Shown piece after piece: positions 19,344 to 27,452 of a stretch of DNA of 64,000 bases. Under the pieces are notes generated by a model, which saw only the letters and a list, made by a program, of their open reading frames with translations, made no database searches and had not been told where the DNA came from. Source of the DNA: Mesorhizobium sp. GTDB taxonomy: Bacteria > Pseudomonadota > Alphaproteobacteria > Rhizobiales > Rhizobiaceae. Every line of letters starts with the position of its first letter. Position 1 is the first letter of the stretch. The stretch is taken from assembly GCF_017306545.1 (NCBI RefSeq), contig NZ_JAFKID010000015.1, forward strand, positions 1 through 64,000, written 5' to 3'. Position numbers and translations under genes: made by a program.

Positions 19344-19808
19344 CTACTCGACCTCGAGGACGGCTTCGATCTCGACCGCCGCATTGAGCGGCAGCGCGGC
19401 CATGCCGACGGCAACGCGCGCATGCTTGCCGCGCTCGCCGAGCGCCTTGGCGAACAGGTCGGACGCGCCGTTGCCGACAAGGTGCTGCTCGGTGAAGTTC
19501 GGTGCGGAAGCGACGTAGATGTTGATCTTCACCAGCCGGCGGATCTTTTCGAGGTCGCCGAGCGCGGCCTTCGCCTGCGCCAGCACGTTGATGGCGCATA
19601 GTCGCGCCGCTTCCTGGCCGGCGGCGGTGTCGAGGTCGCGGCCGAGCACGCCGGTCACGGCCAGCTTGCCGTCCTTGATCGGCAGTTGGCCGGACGGAAA
19701 CAGGAGGTTGCCGCTGCGCACGAAGGGCACGTAGTTGGCGGCGGGAGCCGCGGCGGCCGGAATGACGATGCCCAGTTCGCTCAGCCGCTTTTCGATTGTT
19801 TCGCCCAT
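19344..19808 (-). CDS. RidA-family (YjgF/UK114) protein
   Basis: A 154-residue trimeric protein of the RidA family; the founding members hydrolyse reactive enamines and imines made by PLP enzymes. Residues include the conserved Arg-bearing segment LGERGKHARVAVGMAALPLNAAVEIE, which holds the substrate-carboxylate Arg, and NYVPFVRSGNLLFPSGQLP. It is longer at the N-terminus than E. coli RidA and belongs to a sister subgroup, so the exact activity is uncertain. First gene of the minus-strand RidA-GDPD pair. Confidence 0.85.
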   Translation of the reverse strand: MGETIEKRLSELGIVIPAAAAPAANYVPFVRSGNLLFPSGQLPIKDGKLAVTGVLGRDLDTAAGQEAARLCAINVLAQAKAALGDLEKIRRLVKINIYVASAPNFTEQHLVGNGASDLFAKALGERGKHARVAVGMAALPLNAAVEIEAVLEVE

Positions 19809-19946
19809 GTGAATTTCCTATTGCTTGATGACGCCAGCGTCGGCTGGGCCGAAATTGCTATTTTTGCCTCGCTTCCGCCATGACTTTTTTTAAGCTGGAC
19901 CACCTTTCCCCGGCGGCTGCCACCAGTCGCAAGACCGGAGTTCTCC

Positions 19947-20780
19947 ATGCGCGCATCGCGCCTTGCATTCCTCGCCGTCCTTGCCGGCAGCACCGTTCCG
20001 CTGGCGCCGGCATGGGCGGTGGTGCCGTTGCAGCCGCACCGCGCCGTCTATGACCTGTCGCTTCAAAAGGCGACCGACCGCTCCGGCATCACCGGCATCA
20101 CCGGCCGCATGGTGTATGAGTTCAACGGCTCGGCCTGCGAAGGCTATACGGTGAAATTCCGCTTCGTCACCCAGATCAACACCGGCGATACCTCGCGGCT
20201 GACCGACCAGCAGACCACGACGTTCGAGGACGCGCAGGGCAAGACGTTCTCCTTCGTGACGAAATCCTTCGTCGACCAGGCGCTGGACAAGGAAGTGAAG
20301 GGCACCGCCACGCGCGAGCCGAACGGCCTCAAGGTCAAGCTGGACAAGCCGCAGAAGAACACCATCGAACTCGCTCCCACGCAGTTTCCGACCCAGCATC
20401 TGGTGGAACTGATCGGTAAGGCCGAGAAGGGTGAAACCTTCTACCAGACGAACCTGTTCGACGGTTCCGAGGACGCCGACAAGGTGATGACCACCACTGT
20501 CATCGTCGGCAAGCCGGCTGACGCCGCCAAGGACGATCCCGAGCGTCCGGCGCTGGCCAAGCTTTCCACGGACAAAGTCTGGCCGGTCGACATCGCCTAT
20601 TTCGACGACAGCAAGAAGGACAGCGGCGAGGAGCTTCCCGAGTACCGCATCTCCTTCAAGCTGCACGAGAACGGCATCACCCGCGACCTGGTGATGGATT
20701 ACGGCGAGTTTTCCATGACCGGAAAGCTAGTCAACCTGTCGCTCTTCGATCCGGCGCCGCAGAAGAACTGCAACCAGTAG
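19947..20780 (+). CDS. eipB: Cell-envelope integrity protein EipB (DUF1849)
   Basis: A 277-residue periplasmic protein of the EipB family, needed for envelope integrity in Brucella. The signal peptide is about 1-24 (MRASRLAFLAVLAGS with Ala-rich cleavage at APAWA). It forms a beta-rich spiral in the known family member. Two cysteines, near 64 (SACEGYTV) and 275 (KNCNQ), match the conserved disulfide linking the two ends of the fold. Markers include PHRAVYDLSL and the MDYGEFSMTGKLVNLSLF end. It is divergent from the RidA gene. Confidence 0.88.
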   Translation: MRASRLAFLAVLAGSTVPLAPAWAVVPLQPHRAVYDLSLQKATDRSGITGITGRMVYEFNGSACEGYTVKFRFVTQINTGDTSRLTDQQTTTFEDAQGKTFSFVTKSFVDQALDKEVKGTATREPNGLKVKLDKPQKNTIELAPTQFPTQHLVELIGKAEKGETFYQTNLFDGSEDADKVMTTTVIVGKPADAAKDDPERPALAKLSTDKVWPVDIAYFDDSKKDSGEELPEYRISFKLHENGITRDLVMDYGEFSMTGKLVNLSLFDPAPQKNCNQ

Positions 20781-20792
20781 CGCCCGCGGCCC

Positions 20793-21071
20793 ATGGCGGT
20801 TTATGTCGACGCCGCGATCTGGAACTATGCCGGGCGGCGCTGGTGTCATCTGCTCGCCGACGACATGGACGAGTTGCACCGGTTTGCTTCGCTGCTCGGC
20901 GTGAAGCAGTCGTCCTACCAGGGGCCGCCCAAGACTTCGGCACCGCACTACGATATAACCGGCTTCGAGCGCGACCGGGCCGTCAGGCTCGGCGCCATAG
21001 AATGCAGCCGCGACGAGATCGTGGCGGTGTTTCGTAGGGTCAGGGTGAAAAACGGAAAGATAAGGTCATGA
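20793..21071 (+). CDS. DUF4031 domain protein
   Basis: A 92-residue protein matching DUF4031: it starts AVYVDAAIWNYAGRRWCHLLAD and contains DELHRFASLLGV and the His-Tyr-Asp segment PHYDITGFERDRAVRLGA. Function is unknown. It follows eipB by 12 bases and overlaps the LysE-type gene by four (ATGA), so all three are probably one transcript. Confidence 0.85.
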   Translation: MAVYVDAAIWNYAGRRWCHLLADDMDELHRFASLLGVKQSSYQGPPKTSAPHYDITGFERDRAVRLGAIECSRDEIVAVFRRVRVKNGKIRS

Positions 21072-21679
21072 CACTGGCTTCGTTCCTGACCTACTGCGTC
21101 GCCATCGCGCTGGCGGCCGCAACGCCCGGTCCGGCGATGTTCGCTGTCATCGCCAACGGCGTGTCGCGCGGCTTCCTGCGCGCTTTCATGGTGGGCGTCG
21201 GCGTCGCGGCAGGCGATTCCGTCCTCGTCACCCTGGCGCTGCTGGGGCTGGTCGCGCTGGCGCAGACGTTCGAATGGGTGTTCCTCGTCGTCAAGTATGC
21301 CGGCGCCGCCTATCTGGTCTTCCTCGGCATCAGGATGTGGCGCGCCGCCGCCACGCAGGCGCATGCAGAAGGGGCGGAAAGGACCCGGTTGTCCAGGTCG
21401 GTCGCGCTCGGCACGTCGATTGCGCTCGGCAATCCGAAGGCGATCCTGTTCCATGCGTCCATCATGCCGCTGATCCTCAACCTTAGCACGCTCACGCTGC
21501 CCGACGGGCTGGCCATCGTCGCGACCGTCATCACCGTCAACATCGTCACCATGGGCATCTATGCAGCGCTGGCCGGGCGCGCGGCGCACTGGTTCCGCTC
21601 CCCCGGACGGATGCGGTTGATGAACCGCGTCGCCGGCGGCACGCTGATCGGCACCGGCGTGCTGGTCGCCAGCCGCTGA
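21068..21679 (+). CDS. LysE-family amino-acid exporter
   Basis: A 203-residue inner-membrane protein of the LysE/RhtB translocator family, six helices. The family signature ATPGPAMFAVIANGVSRG is at about 17-34, and KYAGAAYLVFLGIRMWR and GNPKAILFHASIMP follow. The exported substrate is not predictable. Translation start overlaps the DUF4031 gene. Confidence 0.92.
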   Translation: MTLASFLTYCVAIALAAATPGPAMFAVIANGVSRGFLRAFMVGVGVAAGDSVLVTLALLGLVALAQTFEWVFLVVKYAGAAYLVFLGIRMWRAAATQAHAEGAERTRLSRSVALGTSIALGNPKAILFHASIMPLILNLSTLTLPDGLAIVATVITVNIVTMGIYAALAGRAAHWFRSPGRMRLMNRVAGGTLIGTGVLVASR

Positions 21680-21745
21680 CGTCACAGGCCCGCAGGAGGG
21701 TTTTGCAAGGGAAGCGGCCGGGCCGGGTTGCCCGCATCCTTCTTG

Positions 21746-22267
21746 TCATAGCGTGATGGGCTGAAGCGTGCAGGTCGCGGCGGTGAAGGCTCCGTCGGCC
21801 TGGCGCATGATGATGTCGAAGGCTGCGTCTTTCTCGTCGTCGGCCGTCACCTGGGTCAGCGACACGCTGTTGCCGCCTGAAGTGAAGCCGCCGAGCGGCC
21901 CGAGCCAGGCCACCTCGCCGTTCGGATCGATCTGGTAGTTGTAGCCTTGCGCGACCCTGCCGCCGTAGGTCGGCCCGCTATAGACGTTGCCCTTGATGGT
22001 GATGGTGCCGAGATCGAGGAACAGGCCGAGCAGATAAGCTTCGCAATGATAGGGACCGTCCGGCAGTTGACCATTTGCGATGCCGGCGCGGGAACTGCCC
22101 GGCTGCGCCACCAGCAACATGGCGGCCGTGCAGAGGGCCAGGCCCGGTCGTCCGCTCTGCGTGATCGTCGCCAATTTCGCACCCGCTCTGCTGCGGGGAG
22201 CCGTGAGCCTGTTGTCGAGAGACGGTTTCATCGTTTCGGCCAGTTGCATTATCCTTTGCTTGGCCAT
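21746..22267 (-). CDS. Hypothetical exported protein
   Basis: A 173-residue protein I do not recognise. After about 35 basic, mostly polar residues comes a hydrophobic stretch (LALCTAAMLLVAQPGSSRAG) that could be a signal peptide with an unusually long n-region, or indicate that translation begins later. The rest (about 95 residues) is rich in Gly, Tyr and Thr, with paired Cys in DGPYHCEAY and ATCTLQP that may form a disulfide. I chose ATG at 22267; the Shine-Dalgarno is weak. Coding looks real because of the consistent codon use, but no function can be assigned. Confidence 0.55.
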   Translation of the reverse strand: MAKQRIMQLAETMKPSLDNRLTAPRSRAGAKLATITQSGRPGLALCTAAMLLVAQPGSSRAGIANGQLPDGPYHCEAYLLGLFLDLGTITIKGNVYSGPTYGGRVAQGYNYQIDPNGEVAWLGPLGGFTSGGNSVSLTQVTADDEKDAAFDIIMRQADGAFTAATCTLQPITL

Positions 22268-22405
22268 GGTGAGTCGGCCGCTTTTTTCGAGTCCGGTTGG
22301 GGGCAGTTCGAGAAGGAAGCGACGGCAAGCTCCGCGCAAGCGCCCGTTCCTAGAATCCCTCAAGATCTGTGTTGGTTCAACGCTTGGAATGGGGGCATTT
22401 CACCG

Positions 22406-22585
22406 ATGGAGCGTTTTGTCGAAGACTATCAGAAGCGGCGGCTGACCGACCGTTTCGACATCCTGACGGCCATCAACATCCTGAAATCGCGTGGCTTTGA
22501 CGACGACGACCTGATCGCCGAGATCACCCGCGCCTTCTACGTCGATCTCGACGCCTACAACGAGATCGTCCAGGCGGCGGCCTGA
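22406..22585 (+). CDS. Small conserved acidic hypothetical protein
   Basis: A 59-residue protein, helical and acidic (MERFVEDYQKRRLTDRFDIL, then DDDDLIAEITRAFYVDLDAYNEIVQAAA). No membrane or signal segment. It resembles small uncharacterised proteins of rhizobia and may be a regulator or adaptor, but this is not established. It is divergent from the exported-protein gene and convergent with DUF930. The longer open frame upstream is not protein-like. Confidence 0.6.
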   Translation: MERFVEDYQKRRLTDRFDILTAINILKSRGFDDDDLIAEITRAFYVDLDAYNEIVQAAA

Positions 22586-22645
22586 GCGACCCTGCTGCCG
22601 TCGAACAGGGGCGTCGTCCGGCGAAAGACGCTCTTTGCACGGACT

Positions 22646-23035
22646 TCAATCGTAGAGATTGTATTTCGACCACTCGTCCTTCGGGATTTGCGCCCCGATG
22701 CGGTAGCGGAAATCGATGACCTTCATATGGTCGGGCGCTGTGTGGCACTTGAATTTCAGCCGATACCATTCCCCTCGGCTGCGAAAGGCCGCTCCCGGAC
22801 TGCGGATCGAATCCTGATGCATTTCGGGCGTAGCGAAGGCGTAGGCGACCACCCGGTCGGCCTTGTAGTCCCGGTTGTCGTGCGTGATGCGGTCGAGCAC
22901 CTCTGCGTCGCAGCGTTGTTCCAGGCGCGTCTGGGGATCGAGCTTCAAGAGGCCGGCGCGCAAGGCGTTGTCCATCGCATTCGCCGAAGAGGCGGCCGCC
23001 AGTCCGATTACGACCGCGAAACAAAGGGTTCTCAT
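22646..23035 (-). CDS. DUF930 family exported protein
   Basis: A 129-residue protein with a clear signal peptide (MRTLCFAVVIGLAAASSANA) and a DUF930 domain: LLKLDPQTRLEQRCDAEVLDRI, then AYAFATPEM and the C-terminal WYRLKFKCHTAPDHMKV. Two cysteines probably form a disulfide in the periplasm. Function unknown; the family is mostly found in Hyphomicrobiales. Start taken at the second Met of the open frame because the signal peptide begins there. Confidence 0.85.
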   Translation of the reverse strand: MRTLCFAVVIGLAAASSANAMDNALRAGLLKLDPQTRLEQRCDAEVLDRITHDNRDYKADRVVAYAFATPEMHQDSIRSPGAAFRSRGEWYRLKFKCHTAPDHMKVIDFRYRIGAQIPKDEWSKYNLYD

Positions 23036-23204
23036 GGCGCGAAAAGCGACCATATTCGAGGCCCGAAATCAACCCGGCGGACCGATCACGACTGCGTTTG
23101 CGTACGGAATTGGCACAACTGCCCAGTGTCGACTTACCGGTCGTCCGTCCGATTGGCGGAATGAGATGCAGCCCGACGAGTGCTGATTGCTTGAAAAGGC
23201 CCGA

Positions 23205-23227
23205 CGCTTCGTGCATGGAACGAAGCG
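23205..23227. repeat. Perfect 8-bp hairpin just before the cut tRNA-Ser
   Basis: CGCTTCGT (23205-23212) and ACGAAGCG (23220-23227) form a perfect stem with a 7-base loop, ending two bases before the tRNA-Ser fragment. No T-run follows, so it is not a standard terminator. It may be part of the tRNA promoter region or a recombination-associated structure. Confidence 0.4.
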
Positions 23228-23229
23228 AC

Positions 23230-23268
23230 GGAGGGATGGCCGAGCGGTTTAAGGCACCGGTCTTGAAA
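23230..23268 (+). pseudogene. tRNA-Ser 5' half, cut at the anticodon loop
   Basis: The 39 bases match the first half of a tRNA-Ser(TGA): acceptor 5' strand GGAGGGA, the D arm GGCCGAGCGG and the anticodon loop CTTGAAA. After the loop the sequence turns into unrelated DNA and no 3' half follows. Bases 23238-23268 repeat 24786-24816 in the intact tRNA-Ser with two mismatches over 31. This is what remains when an element integrates at a tRNA anticodon loop and supplies its own replacement half. Confidence 0.8.
23238..23268 (+). repeat. Left copy of 31-bp direct repeat (probable att core)
   Basis: Twenty-nine of 31 bases are identical to 24786-24816. The longest exact run is GGTTTAAGGCAC, followed after one mismatch by GGTCTTGAAA. 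The copies bound about 1.55 kb holding a broken integrase gene, as expected of attL and attR of a tRNA-targeted element. Confidence 0.65.
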
Positions 23269-23787
23269 TTCGCTTTTCTGCGTCTTCTGCTGTCTCGCTT
23301 CGTCCCATTAAGTGCCATATTTTCAGGGCGTTAAGACGGTTGGTGAACCCTTCTGTACCAACCTATCTTATGTCATGCTACGCAATCGCGTTGCAAAAAT
23401 CGTAGCAGCCTGTTCTCTAGGTGTTCCGCGCCTGACAATCTAGCATTGACGCTCCCGCATGCCGGCGCGAGATTGCGGCAATGCCGCGCTTTACGGCATT
23501 TGCCGCTCAACTTGCCATCGGCATCTATTGGGCGGCGGTCTGATTTGAGGGCTGTCGGAAGCGGCGCGGCGGGCGAAAGGCGCAGATGGGAAGATCGTCC
23601 AGGCTGATATGCTGCCGGCGGGAGAGCGCGAGCCACCGTGAAGGTGCCAACCGTAAGACCGTGTGCCAGCGTCGTCTGCATGGAAGTGGTATGGCGATAG
23701 GATGATCGGCCGCATCGCCTTTCTGGTCGTGTTCACGATATGATTCGGGATCGGCAGCGCGCTAGATCGCACCGAATGGAGGATGGA
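23269..23787. other. Gene-poor stretch inside the integration remnant
   Basis: These 519 bases between the cut tRNA and the first small ORF show no coding region I can support on either strand: the open frames present are short, low-complexity and without Shine-Dalgarno sequences. Composition is less GC-rich than the flanks, especially 23269-23400. I read it as decayed element DNA. Confidence 0.5.
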
Positions 23788-23952
23788 ATGACGAAGACAC
23801 TGACGGCGGTGGGAGTGATTGTGCTGGCGATCCTTGTGGCCGCGATGGCGACCATTGGCGTCGTTACGGTGTTGCTCCCAATCGCGTTCGTCGCTTCTGC
23901 GGGAGTGCTGGCAACGATGTTTGCTGTCGCATCGAGCCGGAATGCCTATTGA
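23788..23952 (+). CDS. Small one/two-helix membrane protein
   Basis: A 54-residue hydrophobic protein starting MTKTLTAVGVIVLAILVAA and continuing through a second hydrophobic run (TVLLPIAFVASAGVLATMF), ending in a short polar tail. A strong Shine-Dalgarno (GGAGG) lies eight bases before the ATG, which supports real translation. No family is recognised. It lies within the integration remnant. Confidence 0.5.
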   Translation: MTKTLTAVGVIVLAILVAAMATIGVVTVLLPIAFVASAGVLATMFAVASSRNAY

Positions 23953-23967
23953 TACGCCTGTCAATGA

Positions 23968-24087
23968 CTACCTCGGCCGCCCCTTGAGCCTCCCGAGAAC
24001 CACGATCATCGCCATCAACAGCGCCACGACCAGACTGACCCCGGCCAAAGTGGCGAACAGGATGGAAATGGCTTCGGTTTCAGGCAT
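23968..24087 (-). CDS. Tiny membrane protein ORF
   Basis: A 39-residue reading frame starting MPETEAISILFATLAGVSLV, with one membrane helix (about 8-32) and a basic tail (GRLKGRPR), fitting the positive-inside rule. It lacks a clear Shine-Dalgarno, so translation is uncertain. It converges on the 54-residue protein. Confidence 0.35.
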   Translation of the reverse strand: MPETEAISILFATLAGVSLVVALLMAMIVVLGRLKGRPR

Positions 24088-24284
24088 AGCGACAGCTTGA
24101 TCAGATCGCAGTCGCCTGTCAATTCAAATGGATCGAGCGAGCCGGAAACGCGAAAGCCTTTCAGCAAGCCGGTTACGGACCGGAAACGAAATCCAGCCCG
24201 AGCGACAATTGGCGGAAACGCGATTGTGGCACCCTCTACATGGGTAGGGGATTGGATGGACAGCCATCCGCAAAGGGTGTCGCC

Positions 24285-24368
24285 ATGGTCGACAAACTCG
24301 TACTCCTGCTAATGCTCGCAGCCGGTTTCTGGGCAAGTCTGGCGTTGGCATGGTTGCTGGTGCGCTGA
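24285..24368 (+). CDS. Tiny membrane protein ORF
   Basis: A 27-residue frame starting MVDKLVLLLMLAAGFWASLA and ending in a single Arg, almost entirely one membrane helix. A weak AAGGG lies about nine bases upstream. It may be a membrane micropeptide or chance; recorded because two other tiny membrane ORFs are close by. Confidence 0.25.
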   Translation: MVDKLVLLLMLAAGFWASLALAWLLVR

Positions 24369-24398
24369 AGCGAAAAATTCACGATCAGCGTTGTAGGC

Positions 24399-24867
<469 letters not shown>

Positions 24868-24916
24868 GAATTTCGCCATTACCGTTCCGTGAGAAGCGCG
24901 TCGTCGTCGGAGCCTC

Positions 24917-24955
24917 CGATGGCAAAGGGGCGGTCGAAACCGCCCCCATCGTTTT
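24917..24955 (+). terminator. Rho-independent terminator after tRNA-Ser
   Basis: GGGGCGGT (24927-24934) and ACCGCCCC (24939-24946) form an 8-bp stem with a CGAA loop; outer CGATG/CATCG can extend it, and TTTT follows. It sits about 50 bases after the tRNA 3' end. A second hairpin (24971-24992, GAGGCGGC/GCCGCCTC) lies just beyond and may serve the convergent DUF899 gene. Confidence 0.7.
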
Positions 24956-25021
24956 GAAATCGATACAGGCGAGGCGGCTGTGATGCCGCCTCTCCCGTTT
25001 CAAGGATTCAGGTCGGGGCGC

Positions 25022-25798
25022 TTATTTCCGGAAAGCGGCTTCGCCGGCGTCCGATACTTCCACCCACTTCGGGTCGGGCGCCGCGACGGGATCGTAACTG
25101 TCGTTCCAGTTCCACCATTTGTACGGCCGGTCCTTTGGGTATCCTTCCGGTAAATCTTCCCAGGTTTCCTGGCGTCCGAGCGCGGTCATGTCGAGATAGC
25201 TCCAGACAGTGCCCATCGCCTCGTCGCCGCGCCAGTTGATGAAATAGGTGCGGTAGACGCGGTCCCCGTCGCGGATGAACGCGTTGTGGCCGTGCCATTC
25301 GTCCACGCCGAAATCGGCATCGAAGCCGTCGGCGATGGTGTACCAGGGAATTTTCCCCCATCCCATCTTTGCCTTCAGGCGCTGGATGTCGGCTTGCGGC
25401 GCGCGCGAAGCGTAGGCCAGCGTGGTGTCGCGGGCATTCAGATGCACCAGGTTGGAAACCTGGTCGGCGCCGAGCGAGCAGCCGATGCAGGCATGGTCCG
25501 GCCAGCCATGCACGCCGGGCTCGAAGAAGGCGCGGTAGACGATCATCTGCCTGCGTCCTTCGAACAGGTCGAGCAGGCTGACGCGGCCCTCCGGCCCCTC
25601 GAACGCATAGGCCTTGTCCACCGCCATCCACGGCATCCGGCGTCGTTCCGCGGCCAGCGCGTCATGGGCGCGCATCTGCGCCTTTTCCTTGACGAGAAGG
25701 CGCTTACGCGCGGCTTCCCATTCTTGCGGCGAGACGACCGGCGGCGTGTCCATTCCGCGCAGTCCCTCATTTCGTCCGGTCTCGATCGATGCAGTCAT
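25022..25798 (-). CDS. DUF899 family thioredoxin-like protein
   Basis: A 258-residue member of DUF899 (AHSA/thioredoxin-like). Recognised by PPVVSPQEWEAARKRLLVKEK, RRMPWMAVDKAYAFEGPEG, the CxxC-like CIGCSLGAD, AYASRAPQADIQRLKAKMGW and the aromatic end YKWWNWNDSYD. Function is unknown; a redox or dioxygenase-linked role is sometimes supposed. The start at 25798 is set by a strong AGGAGG; the frame remains open to 26044 but is not protein-like there. Confidence 0.9.
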   Translation of the reverse strand: MTASIETGRNEGLRGMDTPPVVSPQEWEAARKRLLVKEKAQMRAHDALAAERRRMPWMAVDKAYAFEGPEGRVSLLDLFEGRRQMIVYRAFFEPGVHGWPDHACIGCSLGADQVSNLVHLNARDTTLAYASRAPQADIQRLKAKMGWGKIPWYTIADGFDADFGVDEWHGHNAFIRDGDRVYRTYFINWRGDEAMGTVWSYLDMTALGRQETWEDLPEGYPKDRPYKWWNWNDSYDPVAAPDPKWVEVSDAGEAAFRK

Positions 25799-26104
25799 GG
25801 CTTTTGAAACCTCCTGGCCTGGCGCGGAATCCGCGCTTGCTGTTCGTTCGCAGGCCAAACTAGGCACCGTGGGGCAGACAGCGTGAGTTACAATTCTGTC
25901 GGGATTTTCTGCTCTGGAGACCGATCTCGCTCCGGCAGCAGCAGCCGGCGTGTCCATCACTGGTCGCAATGTTGCCGGCTTGCCGCCATAATCGGTTAAT
26001 TGCGTGATAAACAATTCCTGCGCACAAGGGAGCGGAGCGGGCATCGATGTCCTTGTGACGCGACGGCCTGGATCGGGTCGGCATCAGCGCATCGGCCCTC
26101 GTGA

Positions 26105-27343
26105 ATGGCAGGGGACGATCAGGACATGCAGACCAGGGGGCGCAAGCCACTTCGCCGTGCGTCGACCTATCTGGTCCTGGCTGCCGCGGCCGGCATGCTG
26201 GCCGCCTGCGCGACGCCCGAACCCAAGGCGACCGTGCACAAGAAGCGCTCCAAGGAATATTTTTCCGAATCCGAATACGGCGTGAAGGCGAGCCCCTATG
26301 TCGGCAACCGCCGGCTGATCGGTCGCGACCAGATCGGCAAGCCCTATCAGGTGCGGGGCAAGTGGTATTACCCCAAGGAAGACAGGAAATACGCCAAGGT
26401 GGGCACCGCCTCCTGGTATGGCGACGCCTTTCACGGCCGACTGACCGCCAACGGCGAAGTCTATAATGTGACCGACATCACCGCAGCGCATCCAACCATG
26501 CCGTTGCCCAGTTATGCGCGCGTCACCAATCTCGCCAACGGCAGCTCCCTGATCGTGCGCGTCAACGATCGCGGCCCCTATCATGACGGGCGGCTGATCG
26601 ATCTGTCGAAACGCGCAGCCGACATGCTGGGGTATTCCGCGATCGGCACCGCCAGGGTGAAGGTCGAATTCGTCGGCCGCGCGCCGCTGGCTGGGCATGA
26701 CGAACAGTATCTGGTGGCGTCCTATCGTCCCGGCAACCGGGCGCCCGACCCGTCGGACGGCCTGCCGACGGGCGTGATGATCGCCATGGACGGCTCTTCT
26801 CCCAGCCGGCCGGCCGGCGTGGAGGCGGTGCCGTTTCCGGGACAGTTGCGAAACCCGGCGCCGGTCGCGCCCATGCGACCTGTCATGACGGCGGATGCGG
26901 AATTGGCCAGCTTTCCCGTCCTGCCGGATTTCGGCCCGATCGTGCAGCCGCGGCCCGATGCCGACATGCCCTCCCAGATCCCGTTCTCGATCGCCTCGCT
27001 GTCCTACGCGGACGAGCGGGTAGGGCAGGCGGCGCAGGCTTTCGCGGCGCTTGATACGACGATGACCTCAGGCGACGTGGCGCAGGCCTGGAAGCGGTTG
27101 AATCCCGGTTCTGCCGTTTCGAGCGACTATGTCGCGGCCGGTTCTTACCCGGACGCCGGCGCGGCGCGCGCTGTCGCCGATCAGCTTTCCGCCTTTGGCA
27201 AGGTGGAAATCCAGCGGTCCAGCCTCGACGGCCGCGAGTGGTATTCGGTCAATCTTTATCCGGACGGTCGCGGCGACCTCGACGATCTGCTCCAGGCGGC
27301 GTGGGCGCACGGCGCACCGGATGCGCTGGCCGTGCGCGGCTAG
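26105..27343 (+). CDS. rlpA: RlpA-like septal lytic transglycosylase, lipoprotein
   Basis: A 412-residue outer-membrane lipoprotein predicted to cleave denuded peptidoglycan. The lipobox is MLAACATPE with Cys near residue 36. The double-psi beta-barrel has GTASWYGDAFHGRLTANGE with the conserved His, and VRVNDRGPYHDGRLIDLSKRAA with the catalytic Asp. A long Pro-rich middle leads to a C-terminal SPOR-like domain (YVAAGSYPDAGAARAVADQL and WYSVNLYPDG). ATG at 26126 (MQTRGRK) is an equally possible start and gives a more typical signal peptide. A PBP5-like gene follows. Confidence 0.9.
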   Translation: MAGDDQDMQTRGRKPLRRASTYLVLAAAAGMLAACATPEPKATVHKKRSKEYFSESEYGVKASPYVGNRRLIGRDQIGKPYQVRGKWYYPKEDRKYAKVGTASWYGDAFHGRLTANGEVYNVTDITAAHPTMPLPSYARVTNLANGSSLIVRVNDRGPYHDGRLIDLSKRAADMLGYSAIGTARVKVEFVGRAPLAGHDEQYLVASYRPGNRAPDPSDGLPTGVMIAMDGSSPSRPAGVEAVPFPGQLRNPAPVAPMRPVMTADAELASFPVLPDFGPIVQPRPDADMPSQIPFSIASLSYADERVGQAAQAFAALDTTMTSGDVAQAWKRLNPGSAVSSDYVAAGSYPDAGAARAVADQLSAFGKVEIQRSSLDGREWYSVNLYPDGRGDLDDLLQAAWAHGAPDALAVRG

Positions 27344-27452
27344 GCAGCGATGTGGCCGCCGGACCGCGACGACGCTCCAGGCGGTTGATCGTGCCGGTAA
27401 GCCTGATAGCTTTGCCGATGTGCCGCCAGTACGGCCGAACGGGGCCTTTCCG

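Noticed and set aside
23373-23681. A 102-residue minus-strand frame in the element remnant
   Set aside because: No Shine-Dalgarno, low-complexity sequence and no resemblance to any protein family.
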